DNA of 64,000 nt from Lachnospiraceae bacterium V9D3004. GTDB taxonomy: Bacteria; Bacillota; Clostridia; Lachnospirales; Lachnospiraceae. This document shows, piece after piece, positions 7,298-17,027 of this stretch. Both the position numbers and the translations under genes were made by a program. The notes below the pieces were generated by a model, which searched no databases, had not been told where the DNA came from, and saw nothing but the letters and a program-made list of their open reading frames with translations. The stretch's first letter is position 1; each line of letters opens with the position of its first letter. The stretch lies in the NCBI GenBank assembly GCA_000621985.1, contig JHWW01000012.1, positions 1 through 64,000 of the forward strand, written 5' to 3'.

Positions 7298-9151
7298 TTA
7301 TACTGCTGTGCCGTTGATAAGCTTATCAAGCACCTCATTCATTATCGAAACAACTTTATATTGTGAATAAAGGAGATTTTGGAACTTTACAAGATCTGCC
7401 GCCTCCTCATCCTTATCAACTCCCGATATCGACACTCTTCTGTTGTCGATCGCAATAAGGATGTTGTCCTGACTCTTCGACAGAGACTCTGCCTGCTTGC
7501 AGTCAATACCTACCGATGAAATAAGTGTATGAAGAAATGCATCCGGTGTTCCCTCATCAAATACTCCGTTCTCATCACGAAGATCAATGAGTTTTTTCAG
7601 ATTAACATTGTTACCGACACCGCTATTGGGTTTTTCCATACAGGCTATCTTACGCGGATCATCGAGTATCTCCTTATTCACCGCAAAATTAAGTGCCGTC
7701 ATACTGTAATAGGATACATTATATACTCCGTTGTCATCCGGCGTTGCGATCGATCCAAATGACTTTGTATCTTCATCAAACACATAATTGCTTCCCGTAA
7801 GATCATCTTCCGAATTGAACCAGTCAAGTCCCGCATTATTCTGAAGATCGTATCCGTTGTTATGAATCCTGTTGAATTCTTCCGAGAACGTTCTGGTGAA
7901 TTCATTAAGTTTTGCCATATAATACGGAATACCTTTATATTTTAGTGAATCTCCTATGTTAATCGGCTTTTTCTGATCACATGCATATTGAAGCGAATTG
8001 ATCTGCTTTTCGGTGTATTCTCCTTTAAGAGTAAATTCATATGTATATTTTCCGTCATCACCTATCTCAACCTTGAATGAATCATATACATAATTAACAT
8101 TACCTATATTGATTCTTCCGTTGGTTTCCGGAATATCAAGCTCTCTTATCAGATTCACACCGGAATCAACCACTTTTACTTTGGTGACTCCACCTGCTGT
8201 AGTGAGCGTATCGGCAGTACCGGTAAAGTTCTTCTCATTATTGCCGTCTCTTACATCAATAAGTGCCTGAAGAACGCCACCGAGAGTTGTACTTTTCATA
8301 TTAAAATTCTGTCCGTTGTTCCACTTGATCTGATAAAGACCGTCTATATCATTCTGATTAATCTTTGAATCGGAAGCAACACACTGTAATGTGTAATATT
8401 CGGTAGAATCAACAAGTATAGCGCCATCAATAAATACGAGGAACTGTGGATTACCCGTACCACCCTGTCCTTCGGTCTCGGTAACCGTTATATCCACATA
8501 TTTTGAAAGTTCATCAACAAGTGAATTCCTTTCGTCACGAAGATCGTTAGCAGATTCGCCGGATATCTCGAATGTATTGATCCTCTGGGTAAGAGAAGCG
8601 ATCTCGCTTCCCAAAGCATTGATCTGTGATACTACAGTCTCAACCTGAACATTCGCCTCATCCTGAATAACCTGAAGTGAATTGGCAAAATCTCTTATAT
8701 ATTGAGCGAAGCTTTCCGAAAGGATCGCAACATCTGTTCTCTGCGTCATATCCGAAGGATCCGACGTAAGATTTGTAAGACTATTGAAAAGATCATCAAA
8801 ACCTGTTGTGATTCCACCGATCTTACTGTCTGCCGAATACAGATAGCTCTGAATACTGCTGAGATAATAAGCCTTTGTGTCATAATTACCTGCTATAGCA
8901 TTGTTGAATCTGTATTTGTCATCAAAATATATATCTCTTTCCTGAGTAATATCAGTTATCTGAACACCTGCTCCGATCATTCCATAGCTTCCCGCTATCG
9001 ATATGGCAGGATTAGCACTTAAATTAACCTTCTGTTTGGAATAACCGTCCGTTCCGATATTGGAAAGGTTGTGAGCTGTAGTATTAAGTGAAGTCTGGTA
9101 TGCAGCCATACCCGACACTCCGATATGCAATCCGAAAAATGTTGAAGCCAT
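7298..9151 (-). CDS. flgK: Hook-associated protein FlgK (HAP1), copy 2
   Basis: FlgK forms the first junction ring on the hook. This 617-residue protein has the rod/hook N-terminal motif (LHIGVSGMAAYQTSLNTTAH, NLSNIGTDGYSKQKV), the coiled D1 region (NDLRDERNSLVDELSKYVDI), and the C-terminal motif SISGVDKDEEAADLVKFQNL ending NEVLDKLINGTAV. It is the second of two adjacent, clearly diverged FlgK proteins (25 nt apart), and both keep their terminal helices. Its N-terminus is the closer to classic FlgK. Whether the two form mixed rings or serve different flagella cannot be read here. Confidence 0.93.
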   Translation of the reverse strand: MASTFFGLHIGVSGMAAYQTSLNTTAHNLSNIGTDGYSKQKVNLSANPAISIAGSYGMIGAGVQITDITQERDIYFDDKYRFNNAIAGNYDTKAYYLSSIQSYLYSADSKIGGITTGFDDLFNSLTNLTSDPSDMTQRTDVAILSESFAQYIRDFANSLQVIQDEANVQVETVVSQINALGSEIASLTQRINTFEISGESANDLRDERNSLVDELSKYVDITVTETEGQGGTGNPQFLVFIDGAILVDSTEYYTLQCVASDSKINQNDIDGLYQIKWNNGQNFNMKSTTLGGVLQALIDVRDGNNEKNFTGTADTLTTAGGVTKVKVVDSGVNLIRELDIPETNGRINIGNVNYVYDSFKVEIGDDGKYTYEFTLKGEYTEKQINSLQYACDQKKPINIGDSLKYKGIPYYMAKLNEFTRTFSEEFNRIHNNGYDLQNNAGLDWFNSEDDLTGSNYVFDEDTKSFGSIATPDDNGVYNVSYYSMTALNFAVNKEILDDPRKIACMEKPNSGVGNNVNLKKLIDLRDENGVFDEGTPDAFLHTLISSVGIDCKQAESLSKSQDNILIAIDNRRVSISGVDKDEEAADLVKFQNLLYSQYKVVSIMNEVLDKLINGTAV

Positions 9152-9176
9152 AATGCTTTCCCTCCCTTACATGCTT

Positions 9177-10955
9177 TTACAACTGGGTAATAATAGTCTC
9201 AAGCATCTCATCAATAACCGTTATATAACGTGAGCATGCATTATACATATGCTGGAAACGAACAAGGTCAACAAGCTCTTCGTCGGTAGATACACCGGTA
9301 AGACTCTGCCTCTGATCTTCTATGCTTCCAACAAGAGTCTCTGCAGACTCCACATAATTCAGGGCAACTTTTCCTGTCGTTCCAAGTCCGCCGATCATTC
9401 CCGTGTAGTAATCATTAAAATTATAAAATGTATTGGAATTGGGATCGAGAACCAGTATGTCATCGTCCCATTTATCAAGCAATTCCTGAAGAAATGATGA
9501 AGCATATCCTCCGGCAAAGCCTGAATTGTCATTCTCAAGAAGCGGGAGATTAGCAGTATCAACTATTATCTCAGGATTAACTCCTATCTGTGATAACGAA
9601 TACAAACTGTATATATTGGAAGGATCTTCTTCATTATATATCTTAACGGTCTGAGTCGTTCCATCTGCAAGTGTCACGGTATCCTCATAATATCTGTCGT
9701 AACTGCCCCTGACAAACAATTCTTTTCCTATTGTACCGTTACATCCCTTTGGCGCTCTGTCTTCATCAAGCACTTTTATCTTAACCACATTGCCTTCACC
9801 GTCAAGAACACTGATCTCTTTATTGGGGCAAAGCACATCATTTATCATTGTCACAACACCATGTATAAGTGTATCAAGCTGCACTTCCATTGTCGTTACA
9901 GTTGCAGGTTCGATCATGTTGTTGTAATACTTGACATCATCTTCATATTTATTCATTGCGATCTTATATGACACGCTGTCAAAGTTATCGTCTGCATCAG
10001 TATAGTCTTCCTTCTTTGGTTCAATCGGCATATGTGTATAATTACCTACAAATGAACCTCTTGTAACAAGTATACCTTTGAGCGAACCTATATCCGTATC
10101 GGCTGCAGGTGAAAATGTAAGTGTTCCTCTGAACACATCACCTCCGCCGTTGTCAGCCCATACAGGCTTCAGCATCGGATTGCCTTCTTCCATTGGTTCA
10201 GTTGTCATTGTATAAAAATTATCAAGACCTACAAGCGGAATTCCTTCTATAGTGACGGTAACTACTCCGTTCGAATATGTATCGGTATGAACAGGAACAT
10301 ATTCGGACAACTCATCAAGAAGAAGATTCCTTCTGTCGTACAAGTCATTAGCCTGCTGATCCGATGCTTCAACCAATACAACTCTGCTGTTGATATGATG
10401 AATCTCTTCAGCGATCTCATTGATCCTGTTCGTGATCGTAGTGATCCTGCTGTTCATATTGGTCTGATACTGACTGATCTGATTATATAAAGTGTTACAT
10501 TTCTTAAGGAACGCATTAGCTTCAGCCACAAGCATCTCCCTTGATGTGATATCATCCGGTGTCTTGGATAATTCCTGAAATGCACACCAAATGTCATTAA
10601 GGTCTTCCGCAAATGATGCCTTGTCGATCTCTCCGAACAGATCTTCAAGTTCCATTGCCGTATTGGCTCTGACATCATAAAACTTCTCACGACCCATCTC
10701 TTCCCTGTACTGATTGTCAAGGAACTGACTTCTTCTCTGAAGGATAACAGCCACATGGGTACCTATACCAATCTGTCTGAGACCGTTATTCTCATCATAA
10801 TTAGTAATATATGTATGATCTGCCACGATAACCTGCTGTCTTACATATCCGGCAGCATCTGTATTGGACGTGTTGTGAGCAGCTGTATTAAGTCCGACCT
10901 GTGCAACCTGTATTCCCGATACTCCGGTACCGAAGCTTGTCATAAGATTACCCAT
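9177..10955 (-). CDS. flgK: Hook-associated protein FlgK (HAP1), copy 1
   Basis: The start is the ATG at 10955 (MGNLMTSFGTGVSGIQVAQV), with GGAGGT 7 nt upstream. The 592-residue product has the N-terminal motif NTAAHNTSNTDAAGYVRQQV, the D1 region NDLYDRRNLLLDELSEYVPV, and the C-terminal signature SLTGVSTDEELVDLVRFQHM ending IDEMLETIITQL. The N-terminal motif is unusual: NTSNTDAAGY replaces the common NIANxxTxGY. It lies between flgN and the second flgK in one operon. Confidence 0.92.
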   Translation of the reverse strand: MGNLMTSFGTGVSGIQVAQVGLNTAAHNTSNTDAAGYVRQQVIVADHTYITNYDENNGLRQIGIGTHVAVILQRRSQFLDNQYREEMGREKFYDVRANTAMELEDLFGEIDKASFAEDLNDIWCAFQELSKTPDDITSREMLVAEANAFLKKCNTLYNQISQYQTNMNSRITTITNRINEIAEEIHHINSRVVLVEASDQQANDLYDRRNLLLDELSEYVPVHTDTYSNGVVTVTIEGIPLVGLDNFYTMTTEPMEEGNPMLKPVWADNGGGDVFRGTLTFSPAADTDIGSLKGILVTRGSFVGNYTHMPIEPKKEDYTDADDNFDSVSYKIAMNKYEDDVKYYNNMIEPATVTTMEVQLDTLIHGVVTMINDVLCPNKEISVLDGEGNVVKIKVLDEDRAPKGCNGTIGKELFVRGSYDRYYEDTVTLADGTTQTVKIYNEEDPSNIYSLYSLSQIGVNPEIIVDTANLPLLENDNSGFAGGYASSFLQELLDKWDDDILVLDPNSNTFYNFNDYYTGMIGGLGTTGKVALNYVESAETLVGSIEDQRQSLTGVSTDEELVDLVRFQHMYNACSRYITVIDEMLETIITQL

Positions 10956-11024
10956 TGCATATACCTCCGTCAAAAATTACCTATGTATAGAAAAACACAG
11001 GGTGCATGCGCGCAGTTATTAAAA

Positions 11025-11543
11025 CTACTGCTTCGCATCAAACATCCCTGTGCGCGAAACCGATGCATCATTCATAAATGAAGCATTTTTATTGTAGTTG
11101 TTGTTCCCCGGTGCCATCCTTGCACTTTGTAGGAAATTCATTGAAAATTCGATCATTTCCAAGGATTCTTCTATAAGATCCTTGTTCTGAAGATTAAGTT
11201 CCTTAAGCCTTCCCGTTACTCTCTTAAGTTCCTCATGAACTTTCTTCAGTCTCTGCTGTTCAACCGGCTGCTTATCAAGAAATCCTATGATCTTCTCCAG
11301 ATTCATATCTTCGTTCATCTTATTCAGGACATCCTTAATACTAAAAACACAACGTTCACGTTTATTTTCAAGTACCGTAAGCCTGTCGAGAACGATCTGT
11401 TCACTCTCATTGACCTTTGCAAGGCCTTCAAGATCATTCTTGATAATCACAACCGACTTCTGTTCAGCGATAGGAATAAGCTCTTCATAGAGAACCTTCT
11501 CTTCTTCAAGTGTGGTTATAAGCTCTTCAATTATGCTTGCCAA
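11025..11543 (-). CDS. flgN: FlgN-family flagellar chaperone
   Basis: FlgN keeps FlgK and FlgL export-competent. The 172-residue helical protein (ASIIEELITTLEEEKVLYEE, then EERCVF-like and ELNLQNKDLIEESLEMIEFS segments) has the usual FlgN coiled-coil layout and lies directly before flgK. The start is set at a TTG at 11543 because AAGGAG lies 8 nt upstream; a GTG at 11552 would sit on top of that site. The gap to flgM is 20 nt. Confidence 0.88.
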   Translation of the reverse strand: MASIIEELITTLEEEKVLYEELIPIAEQKSVVIIKNDLEGLAKVNESEQIVLDRLTVLENKRERCVFSIKDVLNKMNEDMNLEKIIGFLDKQPVEQQRLKKVHEELKRVTGRLKELNLQNKDLIEESLEMIEFSMNFLQSARMAPGNNNYNKNASFMNDASVSRTGMFDAKQ

Positions 11544-11563
11544 AACAAACACTCCTTAACATA

Positions 11564-11839
11564 TCATTCGCCAAAATATCTGTTAACAAGCTTGTCTGCC
11601 AGTCTGTCCATTGACAGATCATAACTACCGGAATTGATAGCCGCCTTAAGCTCATTCACTTTGTCCATTCGAACGTCAGGAGCTTCGTTAACAGCCTGCT
11701 TTGCAACCTGCAGAACTTTACCAAAGCTTGATATCTCGAACTTATCCGATGCACTTCCGCTCTTCTGTGCGGAATCAGTTTTCTTGGGTTTCGTTGACTG
11801 ATACAACTGATTAACCTGCATGTATGCATCTATTCTCAT
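11564..11839 (-). CDS. flgM: Anti-sigma-28 factor FlgM
   Basis: FlgM holds sigma-28/sigma-D inactive until the hook-basal body is complete and FlgM is exported. The 91-residue product (start ATG at 11839 after AGGTG) has a disordered Lys/Ser-rich N-terminal half and the conserved C-terminal sigma-binding part: VRMDKVNELKAAINSGSY, then ADKLVNRYFGE. It heads the flgM-flgN-flgK-flgK-flgL-fliW-csrA operon. Confidence 0.94.
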   Translation of the reverse strand: MRIDAYMQVNQLYQSTKPKKTDSAQKSGSASDKFEISSFGKVLQVAKQAVNEAPDVRMDKVNELKAAINSGSYDLSMDRLADKLVNRYFGE

Positions 11840-11856
11840 AAAAATCACCTGCCTGT

Positions 11857-11887
11857 ATAATACTTATCTACCACTTGTAAATGTCAA
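11857..11887 (-). promoter_or_regulatory. Possible sigma-A promoter of flgM
   Basis: TTGACA (11882-11887) and TATTAT (11857-11862) on the minus strand with a 19-nt spacer. The -35 is perfect but the spacing is long. It would allow basal FlgM synthesis before sigma-D is active. Confidence 0.35.
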
Positions 11888-11909
11888 GCTATTTAAGCTT
11901 TCATATTAT

Positions 11910-11936
11910 TTATCGGATGTTATATTCAAAACCTTA
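11910..11936 (-). promoter_or_regulatory. Sigma-D/sigma-28 promoter of flgM operon
   Basis: TAAG (11933-11936), 15 nt, then TCCGATAA (11910-11917) on the minus strand. The spacing is ideal. It would make flgM subject to the sigma factor its product inhibits. Confidence 0.75.
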
Positions 11937-11983
11937 TAGCCAAAAATGAAATATTTATGTATTTTTCTTTACGATACTTTAAA

Positions 11984-13255
11984 CTAATCATCATACTTCA
12001 TATCTTTTAAAATATCGCAAAAATCAAATGTAGCGAAGTAATCCTCCGGTTTTTCGGCTCTTCTGATGAGTTTTACGCTTCCGTCTTCACGAAGCAGCAG
12101 TTCAGCGGACTTTAGCTTACCGTTATAATTATATCCCATGGCATAACCGTGAGCACCCGCATCATGAATGTATATATAATCGCCCATATCAACCTTTGGA
12201 AGCATTCTGTCAATCGCAAACTTGTCATTATTCTCACAAAGTGAACCCGTCACATCATACTTGTGGTCACATTCCATATCTTCCTTACCCAGAACCGTAA
12301 TATGATGATATGCTCCGTACATTGCCGGGCGCATGAGATTGACCGCACACGCATCGACACCAATATATTCCTTATATATGTGCTTCTCATGTATCGCTGT
12401 TGTTACCAGTGCTCCGTAAGGTCCGAGCATGTATCTTCCAAGCTCGGTAAATATGGCAACATTATCCATGCCTGCAGGAACCAGAATATCTTCGTACTCT
12501 TTTCTTACCCCTTCACCTATCACCATAATGTCATTAGGTTCTTTATCCGGAGTATATGGTATTCCGACTCCTCCCGAAAGATTGATAAATGTTATATTGG
12601 CTCCGGTCGCCTCTTTTAGTCTTACGGCGAGTTTGAACAATATGCCGGCAAGAGTAGGATAATAACTGTTATCAACAGTATTACTTGCAAGGAATGCATG
12701 AATACCGAAGTTCTTTGCGCCTTTTTCCATAAGTTTCTTATAAGCATCGATCATCTGCTCCTCGGTCATTCCGTACTTTGCATCACCGGGATTGTCCATA
12801 ATATGCGTTCCGAGAGAAAATACTCCACCGGGATTATATCTGCAGCAGATTGTTTCGGGAATACCGGCACATTTCTCAAGATATTCAACATGGGTATAAT
12901 CATCTATATTAATATAAGCTCCAAGTTCTTTTGCCTTGACATACTCTTTTGCCGGCGTAACATTGGAAGAGAACATTATATCGGTTCCCTTAAATCCCAT
13001 AGCCTCCGACAACATAAGTTCCACATATGAGGAGCAGTCAACACCGCAGCCTTCCTCCTTAAGCATCTTTAATATGAACGGATTCGGTGTCGCCTTTACC
13101 GCAAAATATTCTCTGAATCCCTTATTCCATGCGAATGCTTCTTTGAGCTTTCTTGCATTTTCCCTGATACCGCGTTCATCATATATATGAAATGGTGTAG
13201 GATATGTCTTTACTATCTCATCAATCTGTTCTTTGGTTACGAATGGTTTCTTCAT
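11984..13255 (-). CDS. lysA: Diaminopimelate decarboxylase-like PLP enzyme
   Basis: Fold-type III PLP-dependent decarboxylase; the closest family is diaminopimelate decarboxylase, which makes lysine from meso-diaminopimelate. The PLP lysine lies in YFAVKATPNP (about residue 50). Other landmarks are INLSGGVGIPY (phosphate-binding glycines), ELGRYMLGPYGALV, GSLCENNDKF (compare GPxCESxD of LysA) and DAGAHGYAMGYNYNG. Some motifs deviate from standard LysA, so a related decarboxylase is possible. The start is the ATG at 13255 (MKKPFVTK) after GAGAGG. Its product length is 423 residues. It is unrelated to the flagellar operon by function. Confidence 0.75.
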   Translation of the reverse strand: MKKPFVTKEQIDEIVKTYPTPFHIYDERGIRENARKLKEAFAWNKGFREYFAVKATPNPFILKMLKEEGCGVDCSSYVELMLSEAMGFKGTDIMFSSNVTPAKEYVKAKELGAYINIDDYTHVEYLEKCAGIPETICCRYNPGGVFSLGTHIMDNPGDAKYGMTEEQMIDAYKKLMEKGAKNFGIHAFLASNTVDNSYYPTLAGILFKLAVRLKEATGANITFINLSGGVGIPYTPDKEPNDIMVIGEGVRKEYEDILVPAGMDNVAIFTELGRYMLGPYGALVTTAIHEKHIYKEYIGVDACAVNLMRPAMYGAYHHITVLGKEDMECDHKYDVTGSLCENNDKFAIDRMLPKVDMGDYIYIHDAGAHGYAMGYNYNGKLKSAELLLREDGSVKLIRRAEKPEDYFATFDFCDILKDMKYDD

Positions 13256-13415
13256 TATATTATTCCTCTCTTTCATGTCACTTTCTTTCACTCGTTCTGT
13301 TACCGTTCATAGTTATGTGCAACAAGTCGCATAATTGTTACCGGAAACAGACTCACATCCAACGTATATGATATACATACTGTATTATGTTGTCAAATGA
13401 AATATATGGTACAGA

Positions 13416-13456
13416 CAAAAAAGAGGTTATCATAGGAATATCCTACAATAACCTCT
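13416..13456 (-). terminator. Rho-independent terminator of rny
   Basis: AGAGGTTAT and ATAACCTCT form a 9-bp stem, with further pairing of the inner TAGGA/TCCTA, followed on the minus strand by TTTTTT. It lies 10 nt after the rny stop codon. Confidence 0.9.
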
Positions 13457-13465
13457 ATGTTACCT

Positions 13466-15028
13466 TTACTTCGCGTAATCTGTTACTCTTGATTCACGGA
13501 TGATATTAACTTTGATCTGACCCGGATATTGAAGCTCATTCTCAATCTGCTTCGCCATATCCCTTGCAAGAAGAACCATATCATCATCACTTATCTGTTC
13601 AGGTATAACCATTACTCTTACTTCACGACCTGCCTGAATCGCAAATGACTTATCAACTCCCTTGAAACCGTTAGATATATCTTCAAGCTGCTTAAGTCTT
13701 GTAGTATATGTCTCAAGAGTCTCCCTTCTGGCTCCCGGTCTTGCTGCCGATATTGCATCAGCCGCCTGTACTATACAGGCAATCAGACTTTCAGGTTCCA
13801 CATCTCCATGATGAGCCTCTACCGCATTGATAATGAGCGGTGTCTCTTTAAACTTCTTACACAATTCAACACCCAGCTGAATATGTGAGCCTTCCATATC
13901 ATGATCTACTGCCTTACCGATATCATGAAGAAGTCCGGCTCTCTTTGCAAGTCTTACATCTGCACCTATCTCACCGGCAAGAAGTCCCGACAAATGAGCA
14001 ACTTCTATCGAATGTTTAAGAGCATTCTGTCCGAAGCTTGTTCTGAATCTCATCTTTCCGAGAAGCTTAATAAGTTCAGGATGGATTCCATGAACCCCAA
14101 CCTCAAGAGTTGCATTCTCGCCCTCCTCTTTGATAAGGTTATCCACTTCTTTCTTTGCCTTCTCAACCATCTCTTCAATTCTTGCGGGATGTATTCTTCC
14201 GTCAACTATAAGTTTCTCAAGAGCAATTCTGGCGATTTCCCTTCTGATAGGATCGAATCCCGACAGAATAACTGCTTCAGGCGTATCATCGATTATCAGT
14301 TCAACACCTGTCATTGTCTCAAGAGCACGAATATTTCGTCCTTCTCTACCAATGATCCTTCCTTTCATCTCATCATTCGGAAGCTGTACAACAGATATCG
14401 TTGTTTCAGCAACATGATCTGCGGCACATTTCTGAATCGCACTTACAATGTAATCCTTGGCACGCTTTGATGCTTCTTCTTTAATGTTGCGATCCATCTC
14501 TTTGATCATTACCGCTGTTTCATGCTTAACATCCTCTTCAACACTCTTAAGAAGTACTTCCTTAGCCTGTTCCGAAGTCATTCCGGATATCTTCTCCAAT
14601 TCTCTCAGATGTCCTTCACGAATCTCTTCAGTATCTTTTTTCAGCTTATCAAGCTCGGCTTCCTTAGTGGCAAGCTTTGCTTCTTTCTTTTCAAGTGCTT
14701 CTGTTTTGCGGTCGATGTTTTCTTCTTTGGTTAATACTCTCTTCTCGTACTTCTGAAGCTCTGCCCTCTGCTCTTTTGTTTCCTTCTCAAACTCGTTCTT
14801 ACGTTTGAGAGCTTCTTCTTTCGCTTCAAGCAAGGCTTCTCTCTTCTTAGTTTCTGCTGTCTTCAATGCATCATCTATAATCTCTCTTGCTCTCTCTTCA
14901 GCATTGCCGATCTTGGCATCCCCTTCTTTGATCTGATGGGATATAGCCAGCTTCCAGACAACAAGAGCATCAATTACTAATAACACAATACATATTAGTA
15001 TGGCTGCAACTATGAAACCAACATCCAC
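13466..15028 (-). CDS. rny: Ribonuclease Y
   Basis: Membrane-anchored endoribonuclease that starts mRNA decay in many Firmicutes. The 520-residue protein has the full family layout: N-terminal transmembrane helix (about residues 4-27), long Lys/Glu-rich coiled coil (about 35-190), KH domain ([17 protein letters not shown], about 215-235) and HD domain ([17 protein letters not shown], about 370). The start is a GTG at 15028 with AAGGAGG 7 nt upstream. It follows recX by 56 nt and ends in its own terminator. Confidence 0.96.
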   Translation of the reverse strand: MDVGFIVAAILICIVLLVIDALVVWKLAISHQIKEGDAKIGNAEERAREIIDDALKTAETKKREALLEAKEEALKRKNEFEKETKEQRAELQKYEKRVLTKEENIDRKTEALEKKEAKLATKEAELDKLKKDTEEIREGHLRELEKISGMTSEQAKEVLLKSVEEDVKHETAVMIKEMDRNIKEEASKRAKDYIVSAIQKCAADHVAETTISVVQLPNDEMKGRIIGREGRNIRALETMTGVELIIDDTPEAVILSGFDPIRREIARIALEKLIVDGRIHPARIEEMVEKAKKEVDNLIKEEGENATLEVGVHGIHPELIKLLGKMRFRTSFGQNALKHSIEVAHLSGLLAGEIGADVRLAKRAGLLHDIGKAVDHDMEGSHIQLGVELCKKFKETPLIINAVEAHHGDVEPESLIACIVQAADAISAARPGARRETLETYTTRLKQLEDISNGFKGVDKSFAIQAGREVRVMVIPEQISDDDMVLLARDMAKQIENELQYPGQIKVNIIRESRVTDYAK

Positions 15029-15084
15029 ACGAGCACCTCCTTTATTCTATTATCATTGTGCAAAAAAGCTACAACATATAGATT

Positions 15085-15549
15085 TTATCTTTTTTTGCAA
15101 ATAATGTCAAGGATAAAGTGGATATCGTCATAGTCAAATCCCTGTCTTGCAAGCGCTGCACATATCTTTTCCCTATCATTCCATAATAATTGGTCTTCTG
15201 ATGTTATCCCACGCTTCTTTAACTGCTTGTCCAACGCCTTCTTAACAGCCTCTCTATCATCACATCCATCTATATATTCTTCAATTATCGATCTGTCAAT
15301 TCCCTTACAGATCAGTTCCTTCTCAATCCTTTTACTGCTTCTTTTGCCTGTATAACATGTAATATAGTATTCCGCATATCTTCTGTCGTTAATGAATCCT
15401 TCATCAGTAAGCCTTGCAATCACAGCATCAATTACAGCTTCACTTACTTCTTTCGAGGCAAGCTTACTTCGAAGTTCAGCCTCTGTTCTGTCATGATGAT
15501 TGATCAGTCTCAAGGCTGCCGCAAGAGCCTTCTTATATTCTTCATCCAT
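15085..15549 (-). CDS. recX: RecA modulator RecX
   Basis: RecX binds RecA filaments and limits or tunes their activity. The 154-residue helical protein carries the three-helix repeat pattern: ALAAALRLINHHDRTEAELR, RLTDEGFINDRRYAEYYI and ELICKGIDRSIIEEYIDGCD. It lies 196 nt downstream of recA on the same strand. The gap holds an imperfect hairpin (15656-15690) but no T-tract. Confidence 0.9.
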   Translation of the reverse strand: MDEEYKKALAAALRLINHHDRTEAELRSKLASKEVSEAVIDAVIARLTDEGFINDRRYAEYYITCYTGKRSSKRIEKELICKGIDRSIIEEYIDGCDDREAVKKALDKQLKKRGITSEDQLLWNDREKICAALARQGFDYDDIHFILDIICKKR

Positions 15550-15655
15550 ATATGATATATCTCTTTTCTCATAATCAACTTGTATCGGACCGACATTAGT
15601 TTTATTGTCAAATTATCGTATCCTCAGTTCATTGTCGTTTTATCCAATAAACTAT

Positions 15656-15690
15656 GGGGCGTCCGAGACGCTAAGCATCTTGTCCGCCCC
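15656..15690 (-). other. Imperfect GC-rich hairpin between recA and recX
   Basis: GGGGCG pairs with CGCCCC, then a 2x2 internal loop and a second 5-bp stem, around a ~9-nt loop. No T-run follows on either strand, so it is not a standard terminator. It could limit read-through from recA to recX or protect the recA 3' end. Confidence 0.5.
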
Positions 15691-15745
15691 ACGTAAACAT
15701 TCGTGACTAATTCAAATCATAATATTGAATAATAGTAATCATCTA

Positions 15746-16792
15746 TCATTCCGCCGATGCCGGTGTAGCATTCTTCTTCTCAGACTCTCCCTTATTGCCA
15801 TCGATATTGTATAGATCTCTTACCTTCTTATCGATCTCTGCGCATATTGTCGGGTTGGAAGCAAGATACAGCTTGGCATTCTCACGTCCCTGACCTATCT
15901 TCTCACCGTTATATGCAAACCATGCGCCACTCTTCTCAACGACATTCTTCTTAACAGCAAGATCAAGTATATCCCCTTCCTGAGATATTCCTTTACCGAA
16001 CATTATGTCGAATTCCGCCTCCTGGAACGGTGGCGCAACTTTGTTCTTAACTACCTTGATCCTTGTCCTGTTACCGATAAATTCTCCATTCTGCTTAAGC
16101 GTCTCTATTCTTCTTACGTCCATTCTTATTGAAGAATAAAACTTAAGAGCACGTCCGCCTGTTGTTGTCTCGGGATTACCGAACATAACACCGACTTTCT
16201 CTCGCAGCTGATTGATGAATATTACTATACAACCCGACTTGCTTACAACGGGAGTAAGCTTACGAAGTGCCTGTGACATAAGCCTTGCCTGAAGACCCAC
16301 ATGGGAATCTCCCATCTCTCCGTCAATCTCTGCACGTGGCACAAGTGCCGCAACTGAGTCAACTATAATAACATCCACTGCACCTGAACGAACCATTGTC
16401 TCGGTTATCTCAAGAGCCTGCTCACCGTTGTCAGGCTGTGATATGTATAGATTATCAATATCAACACCGATATTCGATGCATATCCCGGGTCCAAAGCAT
16501 GTTCTGCATCAATAAAACCTGCTATACCGCCACGCTTCTGAACTGCTGCTACAATATGAAGTGCAACCGTAGTCTTACCACTGGATTCCGGTCCGTATAT
16601 CTCAATGACACGTCCTCTCGGAACTCCTCCGACTCCCAAAGCTATGTCAAGACTGAGCGAACCGGTTGGAATTGCCTCTACGTTAAGAGCAGCGTTCTTG
16701 TCACCAAGCTTCATCACGGTTCCCTTGCCATACTGCTTCTCTATCTGAGCCAGTGCCGACTCCAGTGCTTTAACCTTATTACTGTCTGCCAT
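15746..16792 (-). CDS. recA: Recombinase RecA
   Basis: RecA forms filaments on single-stranded DNA, drives strand exchange and triggers LexA self-cleavage. The 348-residue length is normal. Visible motifs are Walker A GPESSGKT (residues 67-74), the [19 protein letters not shown] core, loop L1/L2 region ([39 protein letters not shown]) and a charged C-terminal tail. The promoter at 16888-16916 has a LexA box in its spacer, so expression is SOS-inducible. Confidence 0.98.
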   Translation of the reverse strand: MADSNKVKALESALAQIEKQYGKGTVMKLGDKNAALNVEAIPTGSLSLDIALGVGGVPRGRVIEIYGPESSGKTTVALHIVAAVQKRGGIAGFIDAEHALDPGYASNIGVDIDNLYISQPDNGEQALEITETMVRSGAVDVIIVDSVAALVPRAEIDGEMGDSHVGLQARLMSQALRKLTPVVSKSGCIVIFINQLREKVGVMFGNPETTTGGRALKFYSSIRMDVRRIETLKQNGEFIGNRTRIKVVKNKVAPPFQEAEFDIMFGKGISQEGDILDLAVKKNVVEKSGAWFAYNGEKIGQGRENAKLYLASNPTICAEIDKKVRDLYNIDGNKGESEKKNATPASAE

Positions 16793-16861
16793 ATTCCATT
16801 ATTCTCCCTTCAAATTCGTGTATTCGTATTCCTTCGCATACATATATTCAATAACAGTACG

Positions 16862-16886
16862 ATCAACAGGAATTGTATCTGTTGAT
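16862..16886 (-). other. Hairpin at the predicted 5' end of recA mRNA
   Basis: ATCAACAG and CTGTTGAT (8 bp, perfect) enclose a 9-nt loop. Given the -10 at 16888-16893, transcription should start inside or next to this repeat. It may stabilise the mRNA or be a protein site. Confidence 0.5.
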
Positions 16887-16887
16887 A

Positions 16888-16916
16888 ATCATACAATACG
16901 AACATATGTTTGTCAA
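16888..16916 (-). promoter_or_regulatory. Sigma-A promoter of recA with LexA box
   Basis: TTGACA-N17-TATGAT on the minus strand (-35 at 16911-16916, -10 at 16888-16893). The spacer holds CGAACATATGTTTG (16899-16912 on the plus strand), matching the Firmicute LexA/DinR consensus CGAAC-N4-GTTCG in all but one base. LexA bound here would block RNA polymerase. Confidence 0.92.
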
Positions 16917-17027
16917 GGGTGTTTTTTACAAATCAGTGGCCACCGACTTCTGTTATTAAGTATAGCCCATATCATCCCACATGTAAATATATGAAATACA
17001 CAAATTATCTGCATTTTTATGTGCAAT

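Noticed and set aside
13901-14470. Long plus-strand open frame opposite rny
   Set aside because: Antisense shadow of the RNase Y coding sequence; no ribosome binding site and Cys/Ser/Lys-rich composition.
15656-15690. Rho-independent terminator between recA and recX
   Set aside because: Hairpin is imperfect and has no T-tract on either strand; listed only as a hairpin.
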